NCBI RefSeq assembly: GCF_901827185.1
Contig: NZ_LR594673.1
Span: 372,001-436,000 of the forward strand
Origin: Variovorax sp. PBL-E5
Lineage (GTDB): Bacteria; Pseudomonadota; Gammaproteobacteria; Burkholderiales; Burkholderiaceae_C
Direction: 5' to 3'
DNA: 64,000 nt
Each line of letters begins with the position of its first letter. Positions within the stretch are counted from its first letter, which is position 1. This document shows positions 34,762-42,915 of the stretch, piece after piece. Position numbers and translations under genes: made by a program. Under the pieces are notes generated by a model. It saw nothing but the letters and a program-made list of their open reading frames with translations, did no database searches and was not told the origin of the DNA.

Positions 34762-35474
34762 CGGATCCTCTTGAAGTCTGCGACGTTGACGCGGCGCGTG
34801 GCGACGGCGGCGCCGACCTCCGCGTCGTGGAAGATGCCGACCATGGCCGCGCCGCGCGCAGTCGCCTCGCGGATCAGTTCGATCACGGTCTGCGTGTTGG
34901 CGGCATCGAGCGAGGCCGTGGGTTCGTCCAGCAGCAGCAGCGGCTTGGGCTTGATCATGTTGCGCGCGATGTTGATGCGTTGCTGTTCGCCGCCCGAGAA
35001 GGTGGCCGGCGGCAGCTCCCACAGGCGCTCGGGGATGCGAAGGCGCGCGAGCCAGGCGCGCGCGGTCTCGCGCGCGGCCTCGATCGCGCCGGCGTCGTCG
35101 CCCGCGTCCTCGGCCAGCGGCTCGGCCACCACGTCGAGCGCCGCCACGCGCGGGATCACGCGCAGGAACTGGCTCACGTAGCCGATGGTGTCGCGCCGCA
35201 GGCGCACCAGCTCGCGCGGCGCGACCTCGGTCACTTCGACCGCTTCGCCGCCCGCGGGCCGCACCGTGATGCGGCCCGCGCTCGCACGGTAGTTCGCATA
35301 GACGAGCTTGAGCAGCGTGCTCTTGCCGAGGCCGGAGGCGCCGTCGAGCACCACGCATTCGCCGGCCGCGACATCGAGGTCGATGCCGTCGAACACCGAG
35401 AGTTCGAGCCGGTTCTGATGATGCAGGGTGAAGCGCTTGGCGACGCCGCGCAGTTGCAGCAGGGGCGGGTTCAT
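34758..35474 (-). CDS. phnL: C-P lyase accessory ABC protein
   Basis: 238 residues, ABC ATPase. Walker A GASGLGKST, signature FSGGEQQRINIARN, Walker B LLLLDEPTASLD. PhnL acts with PhnGHI in forming ribosyl methylphosphonate triphosphate rather than in transport. ATGA overlaps with both phnK and phnM indicate tight coupling. Confidence 0.95.
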   Translation of the reverse strand: MNPPLLQLRGVAKRFTLHHQNRLELSVFDGIDLDVAAGECVVLDGASGLGKSTLLKLVYANYRASAGRITVRPAGGEAVEVTEVAPRELVRLRRDTIGYVSQFLRVIPRVAALDVVAEPLAEDAGDDAGAIEAARETARAWLARLRIPERLWELPPATFSGGEQQRINIARNMIKPKPLLLLDEPTASLDAANTQTVIELIREATARGAAMVGIFHDAEVGAAVATRRVNVADFKRIR

Positions 35475-36304
35475 GGCTGGAGCACCGAGGAAACGAGAAG
35501 CTGGGTGTAGGGATGCTGCGGATCGTCGAGCAGCTGGTCGGTGAGGCCGGCTTCGACCACGCGGCCCTTGTGCATCACCATCATGCGGTGCGCGAGCAGC
35601 CGCGCCACCGCGAGGTCGTGGGTGACGACGATGGCCGCGAGCTGCATCTGCCGCGTGAGCTGGCGCAGCAGGTCGAGCAGGCGCGCCTGCACCGACACGT
35701 CGAGGCCCGAGGTCGGTTCGTCCATGAACATCAGGCGCGGTGCGGTGACCAGGTTGCGCGCGATCTGCAGCCGCTGGCGCATGCCGCCGGAGAAGGTGCG
35801 CGGCGCATCGTCGATGCGGCGCGGGTCGATCTCCACGCGCTGCAGCCATTCGCCGGCCGTTGCGCGCAGGCGCCCGTAGTGCCGATGGCCGAGGCCCATC
35901 AGGCGCTCGCCGACGTTGGCGCCGGCCGAGACGTCCATGCGCAGGCCGTCGGCCGCGTTCTGGTGCACGAAGCCCCAGTCGGTGCGCGCGAGCAGCCGCT
36001 GCGAAGCTTCGCTCATCGCGAACACGTCCTCGAGGCGGCCGTCGCGCGTGAGGAATTCGACGCTGCCGCTGTCGGGCCGGCTGCGCGCCGCGACCGCATC
36101 GAGCAGCGTGGTCTTGCCGGAACCCGATTCGCCGACCACCGCGAGCACCTCGCCGGGCCAGAGATCGAAAGAGGCGTTCTCGACCGCGACGCGCTCGCCA
36201 TAGCGCTTGCCGATGCCGCGCACGCGCAAGAGGGGATGGCTCACTGGAGTACCTTCGCGCAGCAGCGCTGCGGTATTCGCCTTCGGAACGGCCGGGCGGC
36301 TCAT
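35471..36304 (-). CDS. phnK: C-P lyase accessory ABC protein
   Basis: 277 residues. Walker A GESGSGKTT, signature FSGGMRQRLQIARNL, Walker B LMFMDEPTSGLD. It docks on the PhnGHIJ core complex. There is an N-terminal extension of ~20 residues (MSRPAVPKANTAALL...) before the usual start; a GTG at the HPLLRVRGIGKRYG segment is an alternative, but the ATG gives an ATGA overlap with phnJ. Confidence 0.94.
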   Translation of the reverse strand: MSRPAVPKANTAALLREGTPVSHPLLRVRGIGKRYGERVAVENASFDLWPGEVLAVVGESGSGKTTLLDAVAARSRPDSGSVEFLTRDGRLEDVFAMSEASQRLLARTDWGFVHQNAADGLRMDVSAGANVGERLMGLGHRHYGRLRATAGEWLQRVEIDPRRIDDAPRTFSGGMRQRLQIARNLVTAPRLMFMDEPTSGLDVSVQARLLDLLRQLTRQMQLAAIVVTHDLAVARLLAHRMMVMHKGRVVEAGLTDQLLDDPQHPYTQLLVSSVLQP

Positions 36305-37173
36305 GACGCGACCTCCTCCAGCGGACCGACCTCGACGGCCGCCTCGGCCTGGCGCGTTCGGCAATGGTCGGAGTCGGAGCACACGTGCATGCGCGTGCCG
36401 CGGTCGTCGGTGATGATCTCGTCGAGGAAGCTGTCGGTCGCGCCGCACAGCGCGCACGGCGCATCCCAGCGCTGCACCTCGAAGGGATGGTCCTCGAAGC
36501 TCAGGCTTTCGACCGGCGTGTAGGGCGGCACGGCATAGATGCGTTTCTCGCGGCCGGCGCCGAAGAGTTGCAGTGCAGGGTTCATGTGCATCTTCGGGTT
36601 GTCGAATTTCGGGATCGGCGACGGCGACATCACGTAGCGGCCGTTGACCAGCACCGGGTAGTCGTAGGTGGTCGCGATGTGGCCGAAGCGTGCGATGTCC
36701 TCGTAGAGCTTCACGTGCATCAGCCCGTACTCGGCCAGTGCGTGCAGCGTGCGGGTGCTTCGCTCGCGCGGCTCCAGGCGCTGCATCGGCTCGGGCACCG
36801 GCACCTGGTAGACCAGCACCTGGCCCTCGGCGAGCGGCGCCTCGGGAATGCGGTGGCGGGTCTGGATCAACGTCGCCTCGGTGGTGCGCGTGGTGGTGCG
36901 CACGCCGGTGGTCCGCTCGAAGAAGCGGCGGATGTTGACCGCATTGACGGTGTCGTCCGAGCCCTGGTCGATCACCTTGAGCACCTCGCGCGGACCGATC
37001 ACCGCGGCCGTCACCTGGATCCCGCCGGTGCCCCAGCCATAGGGCAGCGGCATCTCGCGCGAGCCGAAGGGCACCTGGTAGCCGGGGATCGCGACTGCCT
37101 TGAGGATGGCGCGGCGGATCATGCGCTTGGTGCGCTCGTCAAGGTAGGCGAAGTTGAAATTCTCGTCATTCAT
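36301..37173 (-). CDS. phnJ: C-P lyase catalytic radical SAM subunit
   Basis: 290 residues. The PhnJ cysteine pattern C-x2-C-x21-C-x5-C is complete near the C-terminus (CALC ... HVCSDSDHC): the first three bind 4Fe-4S and the last is the thiyl-radical cysteine. Gly31 in AIPGYQVPFGSREMP is at the glycyl-radical position. It splits the C-P bond of ribose 1-methylphosphonate 5-phosphate, releasing methane or an alkane and a 1,2-cyclic phosphate. ATGA overlap with phnI. Confidence 0.97.
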   Translation of the reverse strand: MNDENFNFAYLDERTKRMIRRAILKAVAIPGYQVPFGSREMPLPYGWGTGGIQVTAAVIGPREVLKVIDQGSDDTVNAVNIRRFFERTTGVRTTTRTTEATLIQTRHRIPEAPLAEGQVLVYQVPVPEPMQRLEPRERSTRTLHALAEYGLMHVKLYEDIARFGHIATTYDYPVLVNGRYVMSPSPIPKFDNPKMHMNPALQLFGAGREKRIYAVPPYTPVESLSFEDHPFEVQRWDAPCALCGATDSFLDEIITDDRGTRMHVCSDSDHCRTRQAEAAVEVGPLEEVAS

Positions 37174-38270
37174 TCTTCATCTCCGACGGCAGCGGGCGTC
37201 GCGGCGCGCATGCGGCGCACCAGTTCGAGCTCGGCCTGGAAGTCCACGTAGTGCGGCAGCTTCAGGTGCTGCACGAAGCCCGAGGCCTCGAGGCTGTCGC
37301 TGTGCGAGAGCACGAACTCCTGCATCTGCGCCGGCGCCTTGACCGCCTCGCCGAGTTCGTCGGCGCGCAGTGCGCGGTCGACCAGGCTCATCGCCATCGC
37401 CTTGCGCTCGCAATGGCCGAACGTGAGCCCGTAGCCGCGCGTGAACTGCGGCGGCTCGGTCTTGCTGCCGGCGAACTGGTTGACCATCTCGCACTCGGTG
37501 ATCTCCATGTCGCCGATCGAGATCGCGAAGCCGAGCTCTTCGGGCTCGATCTCGAGCGCCGCACTGCCGAAGCGGATCTCCCCGACGAAGGGATGGCTGC
37601 CCGCGTAGCCGCGCTGCGTCGAATAGGCCATCGCGAGCAGGAAGCCCTCGTCGCCGCGCGCGAGGTTCTGCAGCCGCGTCGCGCGGTCGGCCGGAAAGCG
37701 CAGCGGTTCGCGTGTGAGGTCCACCGGCGCCGGATCGCCGGGCGGCACGGGCCGCTTCTCGATCAGGCCTTCGTGGTCGAGCAGGTCGACCACGCGCGGC
37801 ACCTCGGCAGGCGCGGCGTCGTTGGCCGCGTGCATCTGATCTTTGCGCGCGGGCTCCTGGCCGGCGGCCAGCAGCGAGAAGTCGAGCAGCCGCTGCGTGT
37901 AGTCGTAGGTCGGGCCGAGCACCTGTCCGCCCGGCAGGTCCTTGAAGGTGGCGGAGATGCGGCGGTCCAGTTCCATGCGCGCGGTGGCCAGCGGCACGCT
38001 GGTGCCCAGGCGCGGCAGCGTGGCGCGGTAGGCGCGCAGCAGGAAGATCGCCTCGACCAGATCGCCCGCGGCCTGCTTGATCGCCAGTGCCGCGAGTTCG
38101 GGGTCGTACACCGAGCCCTCGGTCATCACGCGGTCGACCGCGAGCTTGAGCTGCTCGCGGATCTGCGCGACGCCGAGCTCGGGCGTCGTGCCGGCACCGC
38201 GGCGCTGTTCGGCGAGCAGGCGGTAGCTGGCGAGGATGGCGGCTTCTCCGCCCTTGACGGCAACGTACAT
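37170..38270 (-). CDS. phnI: C-P lyase core subunit, nucleosidase
   Basis: 366 residues. MYVAVKGGEAAILASYRLLA, LPGGQVLGPTYDYTQRLLDF and LKLPHYVDFQAELELVRRM are PhnI blocks. PhnI displaces adenine from ATP with the phosphonate, aided by PhnG, H and L. One base lies between the phnH and phnI coding ends. Confidence 0.96.
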   Translation of the reverse strand: MYVAVKGGEAAILASYRLLAEQRRGAGTTPELGVAQIREQLKLAVDRVMTEGSVYDPELAALAIKQAAGDLVEAIFLLRAYRATLPRLGTSVPLATARMELDRRISATFKDLPGGQVLGPTYDYTQRLLDFSLLAAGQEPARKDQMHAANDAAPAEVPRVVDLLDHEGLIEKRPVPPGDPAPVDLTREPLRFPADRATRLQNLARGDEGFLLAMAYSTQRGYAGSHPFVGEIRFGSAALEIEPEELGFAISIGDMEITECEMVNQFAGSKTEPPQFTRGYGLTFGHCERKAMAMSLVDRALRADELGEAVKAPAQMQEFVLSHSDSLEASGFVQHLKLPHYVDFQAELELVRRMRAATPAAVGDEE

Positions 38271-38271
38271 C

Positions 38272-38901
38272 TCAGTTCTCCATCCGGATGCGCGTGGTGC
38301 GCGGGAGCCCGACGATCTGCCGCTCGGTGGCGAGGAACAGGTCGATGCCGCACGGGAAGGCCGCGTGCTCGGCGGCGCGCTGCGCCACCAGCGCGTGGGC
38401 GGCCTGCGGCGCGAGGCCGACCGTCAGCCGCACCTGGCCGCGGATGCCGGGGCCATGCAGTTGCCAGGCCGCGCCGCCGGCCGCCGCGTCGGCGAAGGCC
38501 GGCACTTCGAGCACGCAGGTCGCCGATTGGTCGGGGTAGGTGTCGCTGCCCTGGGCGAAGCCGTCGAGCGCGGGCATCTCGTCACCGGCTGCGACCCACG
38601 CGAACTGCGCCTGCGCCGGTTCGTCGACCAGCACGCAGCCGCAGTGAAAGCGCAGCCACGCCGCCGCGTCGCTGCCGGCCAGCGAAGGCGACAGCCAGAG
38701 CCTGCAATCGGGATCGAGCAGCGCCAGCAGCAGGGCCGCGGCCGCCGCATGACCGCGCGCGGGCACCTCGGCATCGTGCGGCACGTCGACCGGCCGGCCA
38801 GGATGCGACAGCGCCTGCAACGCCGCGCGGAACACGGCCTGGCTGCCGAGCGCCGGGTCGGAGAAACCGGCGCCGATGGCGGCGAGTTCGCTGGGGGTCA
38901 T
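38272..38901 (-). CDS. phnH: C-P lyase core subunit
   Basis: 209 residues. AIGAGFSDPALGSQAVFRAA, ALSHPGRPVDVP and HGPGIRG are typical of PhnH. It is a structural PLP-transferase-like subunit of the PhnGHIJ complex with no known catalysis. ATGA overlap with phnG. Confidence 0.93.
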   Translation of the reverse strand: MTPSELAAIGAGFSDPALGSQAVFRAALQALSHPGRPVDVPHDAEVPARGHAAAAALLLALLDPDCRLWLSPSLAGSDAAAWLRFHCGCVLVDEPAQAQFAWVAAGDEMPALDGFAQGSDTYPDQSATCVLEVPAFADAAAGGAAWQLHGPGIRGQVRLTVGLAPQAAHALVAQRAAEHAAFPCGIDLFLATERQIVGLPRTTRIRMEN

Positions 38902-39413
38902 GCGCCCTCCTCCTCGTCCTCGCCCGCGCTGCCGGATTCGCGCGCCACGGTGAAGAACTCGACCTTGCTGGCCTGGGCGCGCGCACGTCGCGCCATGCGT
39001 TCGCGGGCCAGGTGCGCGCGCACCGGCGCCAGCAGACTGGCGTCGAGCACGGCATGCTGTGCCGGATCCTGCAGCAGCGCATCGGCCGTCGCGGCCAGTT
39101 GGGCATGCCGGTGCGAGCGGCCGAGCACATAGGCAACGCCGACCGGCGCCTCGTGCTGCAAGGGCTCGGCCAGCCGGAGCGCGCAGCGCGTGACGGTGAC
39201 TTCGCCGAGATTGAAGCGCTCGCCGGTGCCGCCGGCGCGGCCCTGGACCATCATCAGCCCGGTCTCCGGCGCGCGCAGCCAGCGCGGCGTCTTGCGTGCG
39301 TGCGCGCAGAGCGCGGGTTCGAGCAGCGCCATCGGCGCGCGCGCCAGCAAGGCCATCCACTGCGCGCGCTGCGGCGGCCGGTCGGCCGGATGGCTGTCAA
39401 AGGCATGAAACAT
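38898..39413 (-). CDS. phnG: C-P lyase core subunit
   Basis: 171 residues. RAQWMALLARAP, GLMMVQGRAGGTGERFNLGE and TRCALRL are PhnG landmarks. The start at 39413 (MFHAF) leaves the PhnF operator in the leader; an ATG at 39455 would run through it. No clear ribosome site is visible, and the leader reads ACCACCTCC just before ATG, which is unusual. First gene of phnGHIJKLM. Confidence 0.92.
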   Translation of the reverse strand: MFHAFDSHPADRPPQRAQWMALLARAPMALLEPALCAHARKTPRWLRAPETGLMMVQGRAGGTGERFNLGEVTVTRCALRLAEPLQHEAPVGVAYVLGRSHRHAQLAATADALLQDPAQHAVLDASLLAPVRAHLARERMARRARAQASKVEFFTVARESGSAGEDEEEGA

Positions 39414-39434
39414 GGAGGTGGTACTCTGCGAAAG

Positions 39435-39446
39435 TTGTATAGACAA
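39435..39446. promoter_or_regulatory. PhnF-type operator between phnG and phnF
   Basis: TTGTATAGACAA, a near-palindrome in the 77-bp divergent gap. It resembles known PhnF sites with a TATAGAC core and matches the motif before phnC. One site here could govern both phnG-M and phnF-phnN. Confidence 0.72.
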
Positions 39447-39490
39447 ATCGAACAACAGCCGCGAGCTTAGAACCGGGCCATGTAGCTTTC

Positions 39491-40258
39491 ATGACAGCCA
39501 TCACCTCACTCTCCGCATCTTCTTCCGCCGCCCTTTCCGCGCCCGCCGTGCGCGACAGCTTCTGGATCCGCATCGCGGCCGAGCTGGCCGAATCAATCGC
39601 ACGCGGCATCTATCCGCCGGGCCAGCGGCTGCCTTCGGAACATGCGCTGGCCGAGCAGTTCGGCGTCAACCGCCACACCATTCGCCGTTCGCTCGCGAGC
39701 CTGTGCAGCCAGGGCCTGCTGCGCGCGACCCAGGGCAGCGGCACCTATGTCGAGGACTTTGCGGTCGACCTCGTGCTCACCAGGCGCACGCGCCATCACC
39801 AGAACATGGCGCAGGCAGGACTGCGCGGCGCGTTGCGCGTGCTCGACGCGCGCAACGTGCGTGCCACCGCGGCGCAGGCGCGTGCGCTGCGTGTGCCGGC
39901 GCGAAGCCCGGTGCTGTGCCTGCACGTGCTCGGCGAGGCGGAGGGCCAGCCGCTGCATGTCGGCGAGCGCTGCTTTCCGCTGCCGCGCTTCGCGGGTCTC
40001 GACGATGTGGTGCGCGAGACCGGCTCGATCACCGCGGGCTTCGAAGCGCGCGGCGTGGCGGACTACACGCGGCTGGAAAGTCGCATCACGGCGCAGATGC
40101 CCGAGGCCGCGGTGGCGGCCCATCTGCGGCAGACCGCGACGCGGCCGGTGCTCGCGGTCGAGAGCATCAATGTCGACACGGCCGGCGTGCCGATCGAATT
40201 CGCGCTGGCCTGGTTCGCGGGCGACCGCGTCACGCTCACGGTGGCGCACGATGCGTGA
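39491..40258 (+). CDS. phnF: phosphonate operon regulator PhnF (GntR/HutC family)
   Basis: 255 residues. Winged helix: IARGIYPPGQRLPSEHALAE, FGVNRHTIRRSLASLCSQGL; the C-terminal UTRA ligand domain includes VLCLHVLGEAEGQPLHVGER and IEFALAWFAGDRVTLTV. It represses phosphonate use when phosphate is sufficient. Divergent from phnG, first in an operon with the DUF1045 gene and phnN. Confidence 0.94.
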   Translation: MTAITSLSASSSAALSAPAVRDSFWIRIAAELAESIARGIYPPGQRLPSEHALAEQFGVNRHTIRRSLASLCSQGLLRATQGSGTYVEDFAVDLVLTRRTRHHQNMAQAGLRGALRVLDARNVRATAAQARALRVPARSPVLCLHVLGEAEGQPLHVGERCFPLPRFAGLDDVVRETGSITAGFEARGVADYTRLESRITAQMPEAAVAAHLRQTATRPVLAVESINVDTAGVPIEFALAWFAGDRVTLTVAHDA

Positions 40259-40952
40259 CAACCATCGCTATGCGGCGTACTTCGCGCCGGCGGTCGACGA
40301 TGCGTGGTGGCGCGCGGGCAGCCGATGGCTGGGCCGCGATGCGGCGCAACGCCACGCGCTGCCGCAGCCTCCGGTGCCCGGCATTGCCGACGCGGTGCAG
40401 GCTCGGCTCACGCAGGCGCCGCGGCGCTATGGCTGGCATGCCACGCTGAAGGCACCGTTCAGGCTGGCGCCCGGCGTCGACGCGGGCGCGTTGCGCGAGC
40501 GCATGCGAGCGCTTGCCGCCGGCTTCGAGCCTTTCACCTTGCCGCCGCTCGAGGTCTGCCGGCTCGACGACTTTCTGGCGCTGGTGCCCAGGCCGATGAA
40601 CCCGGCGATCGATGCGATCGCCGCTGCGTGCGTGAAGGGCCTGCAGCCGCTGGCCGCGCCGCTGCCGCCGGCCGAGCTGGCGCGCCGCCGCGCCGCGGGC
40701 CTCACACCGCTCGAGGATGCGCTGCTGCTGCGCTGGGGCTACCCGTTCGTGCTCGAGCGCTTTCGCTTCCACCTGTCGCTGACCGGCGCGTTGGGCGACG
40801 CCGAGCCGTCCATCACCGAGGCGCTGGAGCGCACGGCCTCGGCATGGTTCGGCGACATGCCGGCATGCCGCTTCCAATCGATCGCGCTCTTCGCGGAGGC
40901 GCAGCCCGGCGCGGACTTCGTGCTGGTCGAGCACTTCCGGCTCGGCGCATGA
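40251..40952 (+). CDS. DUF1045 phosphonate-operon protein, 2H phosphoesterase-like
   Basis: 233 residues. Two HxTx/HxSx motifs, HATLKAPF near 64 and HLSLTG near 178, fit the two-histidine phosphodiesterase fold that opens cyclic nucleotide phosphates. It starts within the last 8 bases of phnF and overlaps phnN by ATGA. phnP, which opens the 5-phosphoribosyl 1,2-cyclic phosphate in E. coli, is not in this window. This protein could do that step, but that is inference. Confidence 0.85.
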   Translation: MRDNHRYAAYFAPAVDDAWWRAGSRWLGRDAAQRHALPQPPVPGIADAVQARLTQAPRRYGWHATLKAPFRLAPGVDAGALRERMRALAAGFEPFTLPPLEVCRLDDFLALVPRPMNPAIDAIAAACVKGLQPLAAPLPPAELARRRAAGLTPLEDALLLRWGYPFVLERFRFHLSLTGALGDAEPSITEALERTASAWFGDMPACRFQSIALFAEAQPGADFVLVEHFRLGA

Positions 40953-41506
40953 ACGGCGGCAAGGGAAAGGGTCGGCTCATCTACGTGATGGGTCCTTCGG
41001 GTGCCGGCAAGGACAGCCTGCTGGCCTGGCTGAAGGCAAAGCTGCCGCCGCAGGCCGATGTGCATTGGGCGCGCCGCACGATCACGCGACCGGTGCGGCC
41101 CGGCGACGAGCAGCATCACAGCGTGGATGCCGATGCGTTCCGGCGTTTGCGCGACGCGCAGGCCTTCGCGTTCCACTGGCAGGCCAACGGACTGCATTAC
41201 GGCGTGCAGCACGTCGAGCTCGCGCCGCTCGCGGCCGGCCACCGGGTCATCGTCAGCGGCTCGCGGGCCTACCTGCCGCAGGCGCTGGACAGGTTTCCGG
41301 AGCTGGCGGTGGTGCAGATCACGGCGAGCGTCGAGACGCTGCGCCACCGCCTGCTCACGCGCAGTCGCGAAACACCCGAGGCGGTCGAAGCACGCGTGCG
41401 GCGCGCGCTCGCCTATCAGGCGCCGGCACACGCGATCGTGATTCGCAACGACGGCACACTCGATGTCGCGGGCGCGGCACTGTTGAGCGCATTCGAACGA
41501 CTTTGA
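40949..41506 (+). CDS. phnN: ribose 1,5-bisphosphate phosphokinase
   Basis: 185 residues, guanylate-kinase-like fold. Walker A GPSGAGKDSLLAWL; HWARRTITRPVRPGDE and FHWQANGLHYGV are PhnN blocks. It phosphorylates ribose 1,5-bisphosphate to PRPP, returning the sugar to nucleotide synthesis. It completes the phnF-DUF1045-phnN unit. The 251 bp to the next gene hold no other coding signal. Confidence 0.94.
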   Translation: MNGGKGKGRLIYVMGPSGAGKDSLLAWLKAKLPPQADVHWARRTITRPVRPGDEQHHSVDADAFRRLRDAQAFAFHWQANGLHYGVQHVELAPLAAGHRVIVSGSRAYLPQALDRFPELAVVQITASVETLRHRLLTRSRETPEAVEARVRRALAYQAPAHAIVIRNDGTLDVAGAALLSAFERL

Positions 41507-41757
41507 TGCACCGCTCCGTGCGCGTGGCATGCGAAGGCTTGGCGGGGCACGTTCAGATGGCGGCCTGCTCGGCGGCGACGAAGAAACCAGAGCGAGGAAT
41601 CGGCGCGTCGACTTCGTTTATCGCGAGTCTGGCGTCGCCCTTCTCCCGCCTTGCGGCGGACGCCATGAGGCCAGCTCAAGGTCCTCAAATAGAATCGAGG
41701 GGCGCGCAATGCGCCGGGCATTCGCCCTTCCCCTTCATCCATCAACATAGAAGAATC

Positions 41758-42153
41758 ATGGCAACTGCAAAGAAGACCGCAAAGACGGCACCTCTCAAGA
41801 AGGCCGTCCCGGCCGCGAAGACCGCACCCGCCGCTGTCAAGCCGGTCAAGGAAACGTTCACGAAATCGGGACTGGCGAGCCATCTGGCCGAACAGTCCGG
41901 CGTCGAACCCAAGGCCGTGAAGGCCGTACTCGCCGCGTTGGAAACAGCCATTCTTGGCTCGATCAACAAGAAGGGCGCGGGCGAATTCACGCTGCCGGGT
42001 CTGCTCAAGATCGGTGTGCTGAAGGTGCCCGCCAAGAAGAAGCGGCGTGGCATTGACCCGTTCACGAAAGTCGAGCGCGAGTTCCCTGCCAAGCCCGCCA
42101 CGGTGCGCATCAAAGCCCGCGCGCTGAAGAAACTGAAGGACGCGGCACTCTGA
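41758..42153 (+). CDS. HU-family DNA-binding protein with basic N-terminal tail
   Basis: 131 residues. Residues 1 to ~33 are a Lys/Ala/Pro tail (KKTAKTAPLKKAVPAAKTAP) resembling eukaryotic H1-like or AlgP-type tails. The rest is an HU/IHF domain (FTKSGLASHLAEQSG, GAGEFTLPGLLKIGVLKVPA, ARALKKLKDAAL). It bends and compacts DNA. A ~45-residue insertion in the DNA-binding arm region typical of HU is not evident. It ends in a strong hairpin and is followed by transposase debris. Confidence 0.9.
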   Translation: MATAKKTAKTAPLKKAVPAAKTAPAAVKPVKETFTKSGLASHLAEQSGVEPKAVKAVLAALETAILGSINKKGAGEFTLPGLLKIGVLKVPAKKKRRGIDPFTKVEREFPAKPATVRIKARALKKLKDAAL

Positions 42154-42160
42154 TCGGCAG

Positions 42161-42187
42161 CGCTGCGTGCGTCTGACGCACGCAGCG
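42161..42187 (+). terminator. strong 12-bp hairpin terminator after the HU-like gene
   Basis: CGCTGCGTGCGT and ACGCACGCAGCG are perfect complements around a 3-base CTG loop, 8 bases after the stop. The following bases (GCCAGCCATTTCTC) have only a weak T-run, but the stem is the strongest hairpin noticed in the window. Confidence 0.7.
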
Positions 42188-42232
42188 GCCAGCCATTTCT
42201 CACGAGGGTCGCAGGAAGACGTTCGGCTGCGC

Positions 42233-42325
42233 GGAAAGTTCGCACCAGAACCGGACCGCCGAGGCGTGAAGTCGCGCATCAGGCCCATGCTCGGCTTCAA
42301 GTTCTTCGAACGTGCGGCGGTGTGA
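42233..42325 (+). pseudogene. IS6-type transposase C-terminal remnant
   Basis: In frame: DRRGVKSRIRPMLGFKFFER then AAV and a stop. The RxRPMLGFKSF segment is the characteristic C-terminal block of IS6/IS26-type DDE transposases. The rest of the gene is missing on both sides, so this is a dead fragment. It directly precedes a Tn3-type fragment. Confidence 0.5.
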
Positions 42326-42708
42326 TGACTACTTGGCGGAGCGAAAGCTGCATCTGCCGCGCGTCTTCCAAGTTCCGAAAGGCCTCGAAGCAGTCACCGC
42401 GAGAAGCGTCTCGCTGAGCGCAATCGAGTGCGGCTGGGACGAGCTCCTGCGCTTGGCGGCGTCCATTCGATCCGGGCGTGTGTCAGCCACTCCGGCCCTA
42501 CAGCGCTTCGGCTCGGCCGCGCAAGGCGACCCCTGCATCGGGCAGCTGAACCTTGGGACGGCTGCTGCGCACTGTCTTCCTGTGCGACTACATCGCCATC
42601 GAGGACTTCCGGCGCGAGATCCACACGCGACTGAACCGGGGCGAATCGGGGCATCAGCTCCAGCGCGCGGTGTACAGCGGCATCCGAACGACGCAGGTCG
42701 TGCCATGA
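42326..42708 (+). pseudogene. Tn3-family transposase (TnpA) C-terminal remnant, frameshifted
   Basis: One frame gives GWDELLRLAASIRSGRVSAT, then PALQRFGSAAQGDP. After a shift near 42540 another frame continues LGRLLRTVFLCDYIAIEDFR, REIHTRLNRGESGHQLQRAV, ending at a stop near 42708. These are the highly conserved C-terminal blocks of Tn3-family transposases. The N-terminal two thirds and both inverted repeats are absent. The remaining ~200 bp to the desaturase stop (42709-42915) show no gene I can support. Confidence 0.75.
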
Positions 42709-42915
42709 CGAGCAATCGCGTCGTTCGGCGGCTTCCAGCTGTAGGTGCCTTCCCCATGCGCGCGGACACGATTCTCGCTTTCTCGAATGGCAAACGCAGG
42801 GGCCAAAAGGAAATGCATCGCGGGCGGCTGACAGACTACCGCCCGGCGTCGTCTCGCGATGTCTGGCTGAAGCGCGCACGAGGCGCGCAGCCCCCTCCTG
42901 CGCGCGGCCGCGAAG

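Noticed and set aside
41690..41695. TAGAAT as the -10 box of the HU-like gene
   Set aside because: No acceptable -35 sequence is found at 16-18 bases upstream.
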